The notes below the pieces were generated by a model. That model did no database searches. It had not been told where the DNA came from and was given only the letters and a program-made list of their open reading frames with translations. Below are positions 10,318 through 18,455 of a DNA stretch of 20,595 nt, in pieces (the stretch's first letter is position 1; each line of letters begins with the position of its first letter). This stretch comes from Irineochytrium annulatum (Eukaryota; Chytridiomycota; Chytridiomycetes; Chytridiales; Chytridiaceae): assembly GCA_027600665.1 (NCBI GenBank), contig JADGJL010000462.1, forward strand, positions 1 to 20,595, in the 5' to 3' direction. A program made the position numbers and the translations under genes.

Positions 10318-10908
10318 ATGAGTGAGTGTCCAGCCACCGACCTCGATGAGCTAATCTTGATGCCAGACCCCACCGACTCGAAGGCGCCCGCCGCTACCAC
10401 GACGACCGTTCCGGCCACGGTAGATGTAGCATCCGGCGGCCTCTATTCCAAGGCGCTTCTTCAACCCTCCAACTTCACTAGTGGCCCCGCCGACGTCTCC
10501 GAGATCGGCATGGCCACCGTGTTTGGGGCGACCGCCGGCTTCGCGACGAAGAAGATCACCAAGACGGGAGCCCTGATCGTCGGCGTCTCGTTCATGACCC
10601 TTCAGGCCTTGTCGCACGCTGACATCATCAAGGTTAACTGGCCGAGGATCGAGCAGATGGTTATCGGAAAAGGTACCCATTGCTTTCTTGAAGTAGAAAA
10701 ATTTCTCATAATGGTTGAAGTGGACCAGGACGGTGACGGCAAGATAACTAACAATGATGTTCGGGTTATGGGTTTGAGGTAGAGTATTGGGTTCATGCAT
10801 GCTTAATATCTGATTGCCATGAACAGGCTAATGCACAACCTAACGAAGGACTTGCCGTCGGCGGGTGGTTTCGCTGCGGCTTTTGTGTTGGGCTTCCGAT
10901 ACGGTTAA
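10318..10908 (+). CDS. FUN14-domain protein with an EF-hand-like loop
   Basis: FUN14/FUNDC proteins are small mitochondrial outer membrane proteins; animal FUNDC1 is a mitophagy receptor, while fungal roles are less clear. Exons 10318-10672, 10721-10778, 10827-10908; 164 residues. The first ~58 residues are Thr/Ala/Pro-rich. The FUN14 domain follows: MATVFGATAGFATKKITKTGA, a hydrophobic segment IVGVSFMTLQALSHADIIKVNW (about 80-102), then DQDGDGKITNND (120-131), then LPSAGGFAAAFVLGFRYG at the extreme C-terminus, the usual family ending. The Asp/Gly loop fits a single EF-hand calcium site with Asp at position 12. The first intron (10673-10720, 48 nt) is a stop-free multiple of three. I removed it because the spacing from the conserved VNW motif to the EF loop is then family-like, and because it starts GTACCC and ends GAAG. 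The second intron (10779-10826) is required by frame. Confidence 0.85.
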
Positions 10909-11348
10909 GGGAGCCGCTTGTCGTGGGAGACCGCCGCGGAGGAGGGCGCGTGCATTGGTGGTGTGTGTAGTTTTGGACGCTGCCGGCGCCTTACGAGTTC
11001 GCTCATCATCGGACTATTTTTGTTCACCTTTTGCACTTCACTTAGCGAACCTTTCGCCCCCATTTATCATGAGTTTTATTGGAAAGGAGGTGGGGGGTAT
11101 TCTTGTCGTTGACGGTTGAAAGAGTGACCGGTCTCATGTCTCATGTTTGGTAGTAAAAAAGCATCACTACGTTGATTCCATTTTTATGACTGCAATTCGA
11201 TCGCTCAAGGTTTAAGTAGTGAGGTAACGACAGGTGAGAATCAAGTGGTGAGAAGTATTCAGGGCGCACGATGATCAGCAGTGGCTGGGCAAGCACCTAA
11301 GTTTGTCGCCTTCATTTCTCGTGATCGCAGCCCAGCCGACGGCATGGC
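10909..11348. other. Intergenic region between the FUN14 and Tul1-like genes
   Basis: 440 nt between two plus-strand genes, so it should hold the FUN14 3' UTR and the promoter of the ligase gene. No clear AATAAA or TATA box is visible. The open frames here look like chance. Confidence 0.45.
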
Positions 11349-13839
11349 ATGTCGTCGCGGACGGCGTTGTTCTTCTGGATAGTCTTCCTGCTCCTGGTAC
11401 TGAGCCATCTTGCCGCGTTTGGGCTGTTCTAACTTCTTGAAGCACGTGCTGGATCCCGGCAGGAACGACACCGTCCCGATCCAGTGGCTCGTCGACTCCG
11501 TCGCGAACGAGACGGTTGATTTGCAGCGGTTGACCTTTAAAAATACGGTCAGATACGGTTGTTGTCGATCGCGTTTGGGCTGATCGTAAGGCTCTTAGAC
11601 CAATTTCGCTGAGATTAGGCCGGAGCTGGATCGCTTGTTTGTGGAATCACCGTCGGATAGCGCGTTCTATCGCAATCTGACGGCAACGCTAAAAGGTATG
11701 CGCGTCGAGTTTTTGCTGGGTATAAATCCTGTAGGCAAATGGACTTCGACGCCGTTGGGCGGATACAACGCAACGTCCTTCGAAGCCGGGCGTGGTGACT
11801 TTAACTTTTCTGCCGCCGGGACGTTTGGGCTGCATCTTCACTCGAATGAAACGCGGGTGTCGGCGGTAGCGGATGCACGGTACCTCGAAGGACACCTGCG
11901 ACTCCTGGAACGGCGGCGATGGGTGAACAGGGCCGGGCTGATTATCGGCGTGCGGGGTGTGCATTTCTTGAAAACGGGAAGGGTCTTTCTGACTGGGATG
12001 GCTAATGGGTCCGTTAAACACAATTAGTATGTGCGGGAACTTATTAGTTGTGGTGTTGCATAGGAATGGATCTTCGATTGTGGATGTTCCGCGCATGATG
12101 CTGACGGAGGACACGTTTGACGTGGCGAAGAACGTGTCGCTCTCGGTCGCGACGGAGTATTTGGAGAATCTTCGCGCGAGGATAGAGGATGAGGAGGAAG
12201 CCGATCAAAACAGTACGTGTTCTTGTGGTTGCATCTATAATAGGGTTAACGCGGCGACGCAGTCGAGTCGTTGATGTCAAAAACGAATTGCGGATTTCAC
12301 GTGTTTCTCCAACTTGCTCCCGCGAGAGGTGTTACGCAGCCAGAATTGGATGAGCTCGAATACTGTAAATTTTGGTGGCCATATTAGACCTTGATTAAAG
12401 CCTTATGGATAGCTTGGCAGAACCCCGACGGATCACACAAGCCGCTCCCGTCGCTTCTCGGAGATGCCTTGATTTACTCGGCGGGCTGCAAAATTCTTCT
12501 CCGCACGTCTGGCCTCAAGGGCCTAAAGATAGAAGAGTACAACCGCAAGTCTATCAGCTACACCGTCGTAATCTGGGTTACCTCGGTGATCGAGATCATA
12601 CTCAGCATGCAGCAGATGCAGTACTCCATCACACCATCCGTACGAACTCTCTGCTTGGATTGGTTTTAGCGTCTGCTAAATTGCTATTGTGGCGCAGGCG
12701 TTATCGAAAGTGTCGATGGTGTCGATTGGGATGCAGACTGCCATAGATGCGTACATGAGCATGATGCACTTTGCTGTTGGGGCGACGTCACGTATGGATG
12801 AGACCTTCTTTCCTTCTTTCTCTCATTGCTAAAAGAGCTTTTCTTTTTTTTTCCTTTTTTTCATTAGCTCCGTTGTTCCTACCGTTCATCGCCGCCGCAT
12901 TCCTTAAGTTCGTCTTGTTCTCTATCGTTGAGATACGCTACATGCTCGAGATTCTTCGGGCTCAGAGGAATTCGGACGACGCAGTTATTGGGACGATGTA
13001 TTCTCGCTTTTGTAAGGGAACCATTTGTTTTGTTTTGTTCTTTTTGAGTGTGACGACTTGATAGGCACGTATTTATTGATCGGCGTCTTCTTTTGCTATC
13101 AATTTGGAACGCTGTCTCCGGCGGTCGGTTCAGTTGTCGGATTGGCAATGTACTCGTTTTGGATTCCTCAGATTGTCAGGTACCTCCTTAAGTTTTGCTC
13201 GCGATCAGTTGCTGACTACGAAAATAGCAACGTCGTGAGGAACTCCCGACATGCCCTGCGCCGCCGGTACGCAATTGGCATGACTTTATCGCGCTTAGTC
13301 GTTCCGATATACCTGTATGGGTGCCCTCGGAATATATTGAATTTTTCGGAGACGGAGCCTGAGGGTCTAACCTTGTTGTTATGCTGGATGTTTGGCCAAC
13401 TCGCCGTTTTACTCATTCAAGAAAGCAGCCCGCGCGCGTTCGTACCCAAGACGGTAACGAAAGGAATTTTGTAAATTACTGATATTCTGGGATCCAGTAC
13501 GATCGCATTCGATACAATTATCACCCTATCCTGGATCATGCGAACGGGAATTCCATCGGAGATGTGGAGAAGGACGTGAGGAAGTCCAACGGCGAGCCGA
13601 ATGCGAGTCAAGACTGCGCGATATGCTTTGCGAAGGTCGTCCAGTTCTCGCCCTTGATATCGGCGCAGGTTCTGCGCAGGAGCTACATGCTGACGCCCTG
13701 CACGCATCTTTTCCACACCGATTGCTTGAAGAAATGGATGGAGGTTAAATTCGAGGTAATGGAGGTTGTCGGGCGCTTTGCATGATTATTGACATCGACT
13801 CAGTGTCCGGTTTGCCGGGCAGAGCTGCCGCCTCCGTAA
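11349..13839 (+). CDS. TUL1: Transmembrane RING-H2 E3 ubiquitin ligase (Tul1/DscA/FLY1 family)
   Basis: Golgi/endosome membrane ubiquitin ligase; relatives form the Dsc complex that sorts membrane proteins for degradation and, in some fungi, activates SREBP. Exons: 11349-11396, 11443-11547, 11614-11695, 11735-12008, 12064-12212, 12263-12364, 12413-12639, 12698-12791, 12868-13011, 13065-13179, 13228-13453, 13498-13755, 13804-13839; 619 residues, phases consistent. It begins with a hydrophobic signal-like stretch (TALFFWIVFLLL), followed by a luminal domain with several N-glycosylation sequons. About seven membrane helices run from SISYTVVIWVTSVIEI to LTLLLCWMFGQLAVLLIQ, including the family motif MYSFWIPQIV. 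The C-terminal RING-H2 has Cys562/Cys565, Cys590, His592, His595, Cys598 and Cys609/Cys612, ending CPVCRAELPPP as in the family. Shorter than yeast Tul1. Exon 1, the donor at 12009 (GTCCGT) and the donor at 11548 (GTCAGA) are the weakest junctions. Introns 11696-11734 (39 nt) and 13180-13227 (48 nt) are stop-free and in frame. Confidence 0.88.
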
Positions 13840-14027
13840 GATGGCGCCAGGCACACATTTCAGTTCTCTTTTTCAATGCATTTAACTCGTTATTCACTGC
13901 ACGTTTTTTACTGTCTACACCTGCACTGACCACTTTACATACACAAACGCAGTATATTTGATAATACGAGATACGTAAAACAGTATGTTGACATGATGCA
14001 TCTGCTCGAAGTTTGACGTGCAACGCG
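13840..14027. other. Short tandem intergenic spacer
   Basis: 188 nt between two genes on the plus strand. It must hold the 3' end of the ligase transcript and the promoter of the next gene. It is AT-rich with T runs; no perfect AATAAA is visible. Confidence 0.45.
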
Positions 14028-15317
14028 ATGTCAAGCGGTCTTCAAGCTCTCCTGGAGGCGCCCGCCCGGCTCCCCCCGCCCGCGCTCGTCCCCGCCCCAA
14101 ATGCCGTCCGCGTGATCCATCTCGACCTCACCGATGATGCCGGCGACGATGCCGGTGATGCTCCCGACAGCCGCCAGCGGATGCACGTCGCCGTGATGAC
14201 GGACGCCACTCTTCGCCTCACGCCGCTGGACGCCACCACCTCGAGGGACGCGGAGAATGGCGTGATAACGCATGCGCTCGCGAGGGTCCTAATGGACGAG
14301 TCAAGGGAAGGTGTCGTCACCGTGGACGCTGGGGAGACTCGTATCGTCGTCCAGATGCCACGCGACCCGAGGCTGTCGGAGGCGTGGCGAGCAATTGTGG
14401 CTTTTGTCGTCTCGGTTAAGGATGAGCGGGCGAAGTTGGGGGGAGAGATGGAGGCGCTGAGGGCTGAGTGTGGAATGCTGGTGCAGGGGTTGGAGGAGCT
14501 TACGGCCGTGGCGAGCGCGGCGGAGGAACAGGAGGGGGATTGCAGGGCGGATGTGGTGACTAGGACGCCGACGAGGGATTTCACGCCGCCTGCGTCGAGG
14601 TTAAGGCCGCCGTCCGCGCTAGGGAGGGCGTCGTCGACGCCCACGATGCTTCCGCCGCCGTTGCCCACGAGGCTGGCGATGCCCGTCCGTAGAATCCCGA
14701 CACCTACGAACGGGGGCGCGGCAGCCGGCTCGCGGTCGAGTACGCCAACCGCCGCACGAGACGGACGGGCCTCACCGTGCGTGACGGAGCCCAGTCGGCT
14801 GCCGACGCCGGCATCAAGAAGCCCGTCGCGGGCCGGTAACGAGCCCGTCAACCATACGACGACGACGTTACAAGTCCCGTCAGCAAGTACCCAGCCCCTC
14901 CCTCGCGCGTCGTCAAGCAGCCCGAAGCCGCCGATGCCCGCCATGACCAACGGCTCGAGCCGGATCCCCGCCGTGCCCCGCAAGCAGCCCGACGGGCGGT
15001 TCCTAATGGGCACGCGCGATCGGAACGTGCGTGGAGCGGATGAGCGTAACGCGCCGAGTCATTCGGGGAACGGTGGCGGTAGCGCTGCGGCAAAGGTGAT
15101 GAACGGCGGTGGTAGTGCTGCGGCGAAGAGCGGTGGTTCATCAATGCTGATGACGCTTAGGCGGACAGTCGGGAAGACGACGTCGGCGTCTAGCTTGACA
15201 TCGTCGAATTCGAGCGGGAAAACGACGCCGCCAGAGGGGTCGGAGCAAAAGCAGAGCTCGGCTAAGTCGGCAGCATCGATGCTGATGGCGATGATGTCGC
15301 CGAGGAGGAGGGGCTAA
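14028..15317 (+). CDS. Intronless protein of unknown function; possible XRCC4/PAXX-like head and coiled coil
   Basis: One open frame, 429 residues, with no intron, unlike its neighbours. I do not recognise it firmly. The N-terminal ~160 residues look folded: strand-like AVRVIHLDL (26-34), an acidic loop, MHVAVMTDATLRLTPL (52-67), a helical stretch around 77-91, strand-like GVVTVDAGETRIVVQM (95-110), then a helix AWRAIVAFVVSVKDERAKL running on as a probable coiled coil (119-165). This order and the V-x-TDA motif recall the head and stalk of PAXX and XRCC4; this is inference by eye. Residues ~185-429 are disordered, rich in Pro, Ser, Thr and Arg, with TP/SP sites. Near the end are a doubled NGGGSAAAK unit and two SMLM motifs (SMLMTLRR and SMLMAMMSPRRRG). 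The ATG at 14028 is the first in frame. Codon use and GC content match neighbouring genes, supporting a real gene. Confidence 0.75.
   Translation: MSSGLQALLEAPARLPPPALVPAPNAVRVIHLDLTDDAGDDAGDAPDSRQRMHVAVMTDATLRLTPLDATTSRDAENGVITHALARVLMDESREGVVTVDAGETRIVVQMPRDPRLSEAWRAIVAFVVSVKDERAKLGGEMEALRAECGMLVQGLEELTAVASAAEEQEGDCRADVVTRTPTRDFTPPASRLRPPSALGRASSTPTMLPPPLPTRLAMPVRRIPTPTNGGAAAGSRSSTPTAARDGRASPCVTEPSRLPTPASRSPSRAGNEPVNHTTTTLQVPSASTQPLPRASSSSPKPPMPAMTNGSSRIPAVPRKQPDGRFLMGTRDRNVRGADERNAPSHSGNGGGSAAAKVMNGGGSAAAKSGGSSMLMTLRRTVGKTTSASSLTSSNSSGKTTPPEGSEQKQSSAKSAASMLMAMMSPRRRG
15066..15134 (+). repeat. Short tandem duplication inside gene 14028-15317
   Basis: Two imperfect copies of a ~45-nt unit encode NGGGSAAAK twice in a row. 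The unit lies in the disordered tail and is probably a recent local duplication. Confidence 0.6.
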
Positions 15318-15577
15318 GGTTGACGATTGTGCGTGGGGTAGTACGATTGCTCGATATGCAGAGTTTAGTATTGCCTTTAAAAACATAGAGCCAATTATAA
15401 AGCGGAAATGTAATGTTTGTCATGGCATGAGGGACAATTCTGCGAAACTGATTACTCTCAGTCACCCCCGCTTTAAGTAAGCTGCGCTGCGGCCGAGAAC
15501 TAGGGATATCGTGTAAAATTTCAAAGGAAGCCGGACCCGTGTAAAGAGAGCCGGGGACAAAGTCACTGCTTTTAAAG

Positions 15578-15583
15578 TTTATT
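15578..15583 (-). terminator. Possible poly(A) signal for gene 15878-18455
   Basis: TTTATT on the plus strand (AATAAA on minus), 295 nt past the minus-strand stop codon. Assigned on motif and position only. Confidence 0.4.
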
Positions 15584-15621
15584 CGCGAGAATAGAAACTT
15601 AAGTCGACCATGCCATATAAA

Positions 15622-15627
15622 AATAAA
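15622..15627 (+). terminator. Possible poly(A) signal for gene 14028-15317
   Basis: AATAAA in an AT-rich patch, 305 nt after the stop codon. Assigned on motif and position only. Confidence 0.4.
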
Positions 15628-15877
15628 TAGAATGCAGAGACAGGTCGAGGACTAGACGAATGGGACACAGTATATCCGCCCTGCTCTTAAGTATCACCTA
15701 ATCCCCTCTCTCTTGAATGTCAAATACACACAGGAAAAGATACAGGCAAGAAATAAGTAACGAAGAGTCTTACAGTAGGAAACAAGGTAATAGCTTCGGA
15801 AGAGGCGGACAGGAAAAGCCGCGGTACGAACGATTAAACGTACTGAATGTAAAGATCAATCAAGTGACAACCAAGCT

Positions 15878-18455
15878 TCAATCCTCAAGAATAATCCAAA
15901 GCTCCTCGCCGTCATCACTCTCCGACGCGTCTTCTGCCTTTAAGACCTCCGGACCAAAGCCCCATTGATCTTCTCCGTCTTCCACCTTCGCCTCCCGTCC
16001 TCCCGCATCACGTCGTCGCGCCATTCCGTGCCCATCGTTCTCCGTCCGCTTGCGTCCACGTGGCGTGGACGCGACGCTGATCGGAGACTCGAACCCAAAC
16101 CGCTCAATCCGCTTCGGCTGCCTCCTAGCGCGGTTCACCACGTAATCGTGCTCCTCGCCGGTCCCGACGGAAGACTTGCGCTTTACGCGCTTCACGCGCT
16201 TCGCCTTCCGTTCCTCGTCCTTCTCACACAGCCCCGGGTACTTCTGTTTGAAGTTCTCGTAGGCAGCGAGCTTCCCCTCCATCGCCTTCTTCTGAGCCGC
16301 TCTCGCCACCTCGCAGTACGGGACGTATCGGTCGAGCTTAACCGACGGCCAGATGCCCCTCCAGGAGTTCAGGTAGCGAGTAAACTGACACGGATCAATC
16401 AAAATATGGCGGCAACTCTGGTTTTCACCTCGCATAGCGCATGTTCCATGTCGAGCGGCCTCACGACAAGCTTCGGGTATGACAGTAGAATAATATCATC
16501 TGTCGGCGTGAGGAAGTCGTTTAGTTCAAACGTCGAACGTCGAACGCATCTAACTCTCACCAGAATCAAGTCCATCTGTCTGCGCTTTCTTCGCATTGGC
16601 GTACACCTCCGTCAGCGCATCGTTAATGATCTTGGTCAATTTCCAACAATCCTCCATCGTGGGCTCCATCCCGATCGCGTACATGCCCTTCCGCGCACCC
16701 GGTCCAAATCCACAGAAAAAGTCTGGATCCTCATCCGGCAGATCATGGTCCGCCATTGGCGGCCGCTTCCCCGACTTGGCGATCAAGCTCTTTTCCGTGA
16801 ATGGGCGCCTCCCGTTAGATTCGGGAACGGCCTTGACCAGAGGGGCAAGACGCCTGTCAGGGACTGGCGGCTTGATCGCGGGGATCATGTAGTCGAATTC
16901 GACGTTGGTCCTGGCGTGGCCGTACATGAGGACATCCCCGCAGTCCTGCATCGCGTGAAAGTCGCCGCAGAGCTTAAAGTGGTAGTAGAAGACCCAATGG
17001 AGGAGGCGGCGCTGGGCCTTGTGCATGCTGTTTGGGTAGAGGATCGGGGCCCAGTAGGCTGACGATCTCGCGTTGTGCCTGATCGCCGCGACGACGTCGT
17101 CCACGTGATCGCTAAAGATGCGTTTAGAAATGCGTGAACTGAAAAAAGAACCTTTGTTACTTGCCTTGAAATAAAACACTTTGTCCGCCATTTTTTATTT
17201 GAGTTTTCCCAACCTTGAATCATCCTGACTGCTCCCTCAACATCTAGGACGAAAAGGAGCGCCATTAGATAGGTTGTAGTCTGATAAGCCGACGCCGAAA
17301 ACCCCAGATGTATAAGTATACGAACCGGTAATATAGCCCAGATGACCCGACGTTTTGTAACCCGTCAAATAGCGATGGAACCAGACGTTGAAAAGAAACA
17401 ATGAGTCGGTCGGTGGGACGCCTTTAAAGATAAGCTCGCGAAGAAAGTCGCCGTGGCAGTCGTCCTGCGAGGGACACAAACATAGTCAACGCCGGGTGGA
17501 CCAAAAGAGGCAGCGGCAACGGAGGATTTTTTTGCCCACCTCTCTCCTAACACTACAAAATCGAAACTGCTGCAAGACCCAGTCTTCCGTCCAAGGCGCC
17601 GTGGCCCACAGCTCACCAGAGACGCGCCTTTTGTCGCCCGCGGCGCGCTTCAGCTGGATCTTGAATCGCTCCAAGATGAAGTAAAAGTATTGCGTCCACT
17701 CCGTGACCTGCGCGGTGGTCCAATCCGGTCCTCGCGGCACCTTTGCCCACTGATGATTCGCCTTCGAGTGCCAGATGAACACGGGTTCCCTCTTCCCTTC
17801 CCCGATGGGTCTCATCTTCATCGAGACCGCGCCTGATGAATGAGATAAGAGTCGGTTCCGTTTTGAGCGCGCTGTCACGCTCACCGTCGCCGTAGCTCAA
17901 CAGGTCGACGACTTCATCCTGCTCCTCTTCCTTCACGGACGCCGTTTTTTCAAAAGGCGGGGTAAAAATTCCGTAGGTCGACCTTGGTGAGCAGCAAATG
18001 GCGGTGTTCCCCTCGGCATCGCGCGGCGCGTCCTCGAGAACTTCAGGCGTCGCGTTGGAAAGCCTCGCGCCGGCTCCTATCGCGCCAGGCCGCCCAGAGC
18101 CTGTCGGTAACACCTCAGAGGTGTGCAGCCCGAGGCGTCGCTTCGTTCCCCGGTGGGCAAGCTGGTCGTTTGCCACAATGTCGTCGGGCTCGTTGGCGAT
18201 GCTGAATTCCGATCCCACCGACGCGTCGCGACCCTCCAGCTTGAAGGTTATCGCTTCGTCGACGGGCGTCGGGAGCTGATGCGGGTCGACGACCATGCCG
18301 TCGGCCGCGACGGATGCCGTGGGACGAGGTGTGCTGAGGCGATGGTGGTTGGCGGATCGGGGCCGAGCGGTGCGAGCGGCGCAAGACTTGCACAGGGTGT
18401 ATGTGCTGGTAACACTCTGAACTTCAACAAGATCGTGTTTCATGTACAAAATCAT
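15878..18455 (-). CDS. 5-hmdU DNA kinase helical-domain / alpha-glutamyl-putrescinyl thymine pyrophosphorylase-like protein
   Basis: In phages and bacteria this helical family is linked to hypermodification of thymine in DNA via 5-hydroxymethyluracil; the fungal role is unknown. Exon model, minus strand: 18455-17885, 17832-17540, 17464-17326, 17243-17180, 17138-16561, 16499-16429, 16384-15878; about 740 residues. The first ~190 residues look disordered. The domain starts near residue 220 (QVTEWTQYFYFILERF) and carries the family's strongest motif, PWTEDWVLQQFRFCSVRRE (270-288) followed by Asp-Asp, then FLFN (311-314), HLGYI, LCGDFHAMQDCGDVLMY (413-428), GFGPGARKG (499-507) and DMEHALCEFTRY (565-576). 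LCE and FTRY are joined exactly by removing intron 16428-16385. A ~55-residue Pro/Lys/Asp insert separates the Asp helix from the GPGAR motif. The C-terminus is basic (KAKRVKRVKRK, 633-643), suggesting nuclear localisation, and ends acidic. Splice sites between 17326 and 17111 are uncertain; the exon 5 start could be 17138 or 17111. Confidence 0.82.

Larger units (their letters stand above)
15318..15877. other. Convergent intergenic region with facing poly(A) signals
   Basis: 560 nt between the stop codons of two convergent genes. It contains a plus-strand AATAAA at 15622-15627 and a minus-strand AATAAA at 15583-15578. The two signals cross, so the predicted 3' UTRs would overlap by some tens of bases. 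A small plus-strand open frame starting at 15717 runs into the antisense of the next gene and is not considered real. Confidence 0.5.

Noticed and set aside
12838..12867. T-rich tract as a possible terminator
   Set aside because: It is the pyrimidine tract in front of the TTCATTAG acceptor in the Tul1-like gene.
14042..15013. Minus-strand open frame of 323 codons
   Set aside because: Antisense shadow of the intronless plus-strand gene. Its Ser/Thr/Ala-rich translation is typical of mirrored GC-rich codons and it has no recognisable domain.
15717..15968. Small plus-strand open frame in the convergent spacer
   Set aside because: Its 3' part is antisense to the last HMUDK-like exon, its composition is Lys/Arg/Ser-rich as expected by chance in AT-rich DNA, and no splice partner is visible.
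15965..17062. Long plus-strand open frame of 365 codons
   Set aside because: It is antisense to the HMUDK-like exons, which carry conserved motifs and consistent splice sites. The frame is open because of GC-rich codon bias on the other strand.
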